From Anabaena minutissima FACHB-250 (GTDB lineage Bacteria > Cyanobacteriota > Cyanobacteriia > Cyanobacteriales > Nostocaceae), in assembly GCF_014697125.1 (NCBI RefSeq), contig NZ_JACJRG010000005.1:62001-126000 (forward strand): DNA of 64,000 nt. The letters run 5' to 3'. Of the stretch, positions 63,263 to 64,000 are shown piece by piece. Numbering within the stretch: the stretch's first letter is position 1; each line of letters begins with the position of its first letter. The translations under genes were made by a program, and so were the position numbers. The notes below the pieces were generated by a model. It saw only the letters and a list, made by a program, of their open reading frames with translations. It was not told the DNA's origin and ran no database searches.

Positions 63263-64000
63263 ATGAGTAATCAACTGCAAAACTATAATCCTAGCGGCGT
63301 AGGCGAAATTAACGGTAATCTCTTGGGTTTACCTTGTGATTATGACTCTGCCAACTTAATTGTTTTTGCCGTACCTTGGGAAGTGACTGTTTCCTATGGT
63401 GCAGGTACAGCTAACGGGCCACAGCGTATTCTTGATGCTTCCATTCAACTGGATTTATTTGACTTCGACAACCCCGATGGCTGGAAACAGGGAATTTTTC
63501 TAGTAGAAATTCCCCAAGATATTTTAGAAAAAAATGATTACTATCGTGACTTAGCTGCACAAATTATTGAACGATTAGCGCAAGGTAAAGCATTAACAGA
63601 CACCCCAGATTTAACACCTGTTTTAACAGAAATTAATCAGGCTTCTCAACAGGTTAATCAATGGCTATTTACACAGTCTCAGAAAGCAATAAATAAGGGT
63701 AAGCGAGTTGCTGTGATTGGTGGGGATCACAGTTCACCACTAGGTTACTTCCAAGCCATAGCAGCCAAATATCCTAACTTTGGTATTCTACATATTGACG
63801 CACACGCAGATTTACGTGATGCCTATGAGGGATTTGAATTTTCCCACGCTTCCATCATGTTTAATGCGATGAAGATACCACAAATTTCTAAATTAGTGCA
63901 GGTAGGTTTGCGCGATATTTGTCATGATGAAGTGCAAATAATTGACCAATCAAATAGTCGAATTGTGGCATATTATGACCCTGCTATTCAACAGAAGTTA
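63263..64000 (+). CDS. Arginase/agmatinase-family ureohydrolase, 3' end beyond window
   Basis: 246 codons are visible from ATG 63263 to the last base, with no stop. GLPCDYDSANLIVFAVPWEV and SYGAGTANGPQRILDAS at the N terminus, GGDHSSPLGYFQA and LHIDAHADLRDAYEGFEFSH (the Mn2+-binding His-Asp-x-His-x-Asp cluster) are the family motifs. Ureohydrolases cut agmatine, arginine or other guanidino compounds into urea and an amine. The cyanobacterial group contains agmatinase-like and guanidine-hydrolase-like members; which one this is cannot be decided from the visible part. Confidence 0.9.
   Translation, partial: MSNQLQNYNPSGVGEINGNLLGLPCDYDSANLIVFAVPWEVTVSYGAGTANGPQRILDASIQLDLFDFDNPDGWKQGIFLVEIPQDILEKNDYYRDLAAQIIERLAQGKALTDTPDLTPVLTEINQASQQVNQWLFTQSQKAINKGKRVAVIGGDHSSPLGYFQAIAAKYPNFGILHIDAHADLRDAYEGFEFSHASIMFNAMKIPQISKLVQVGLRDICHDEVQIIDQSNSRIVAYYDPAIQQKL

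Overview
The window reads as chromosome of a filamentous, heterocyst-forming cyanobacterium of the Nostoc/Anabaena type. The evidence is direct: the HIP1 octamer GCGATCGC is scattered throughout, heptamer tandem arrays of the kind usual in Nostocales lie between many genes, and the gene content includes the filament-integrity operon fraC-fraD-fraE, the cyanobacterial zeta-carotene desaturase crtQ, an ARC6/Ftn2-type division protein and a large caspase/WD40 protein. Genes are on both strands, mostly in short operons. Three tRNAs are visible (Leu-CAA, Gln-TTG, Lys-TTT). No rRNA, CRISPR array or intact insertion sequence was seen.

Layout. 0-2.4 kb: the tail of an M48 peptidase, an FMN-dependent lactate/glycolate-type oxidase and tRNA-Leu. 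3.6-9.9 kb: a co-directional polysaccharide cluster (flippase, F420-dehydrogenase-beta-like protein, pyruvyl transferase, two glycosyltransferases), closed by a perfect bidirectional terminator. 10-13.9 kb: a pentapeptide-repeat membrane protein, a decayed serine hydrolase abutting a transposase remnant, tRNA-Gln, an ABC-2 permease and ExoD. 14.3-26.4 kb: an accessory stretch with two toxin-antitoxin-like pairs, a TIR gene overlapping a TIR-like/NACHT/HEAT gene, a DUF559 nuclease, a REP-associated tyrosine transposase among palindromic repeats, and a TIR-GUN4 fusion. The housekeeping aconitase acnB sits in the middle. 26.9-39.9 kb: mostly core genes (ferredoxin, DUF3326, CPBP protease, purN, sugar permease, fraCDE, a double CobO-like protein, a TIGR01777 epimerase, an A-type Fe-S carrier, a DUF6930 protein). 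40-41.9 kb is gene-poor, with only two tiny candidate genes. 42-51 kb: crtQ and an SRPBCC partner, tRNA-Lys, an aldose-epimerase-like protein, pdhA, ftn2, a DUF4912 protein. 51-64 kb: a NAGPA-like lipoprotein, the 1716-residue caspase-STAND-WD40 protein, an SMR efflux pump, Hsp20, a HAD phosphatase, a glycosyltransferase-like protein, a GHL10 hydrolase and the start of an arginase/agmatinase-family gene.

The most interesting biology is the set of NLR-like or abortive-infection-like proteins: the TIR + TIR-like-NACHT-HEAT pair, the TIR-GUN4 fusion and the caspase-STAND-WD40 protein. Each carries recent repeat-driven change: six near-identical 93-bp HEAT units, a 61-bp tandem duplication that shifts the frame at the TIR-GUN4 3' end, and an in-frame heptamer plus C8 insertion in the caspase protein. 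That is the pattern expected of fast-evolving sensor or effector genes. Their roles in defence or programmed cell death are inference from domain architecture and are not shown by the sequence alone.
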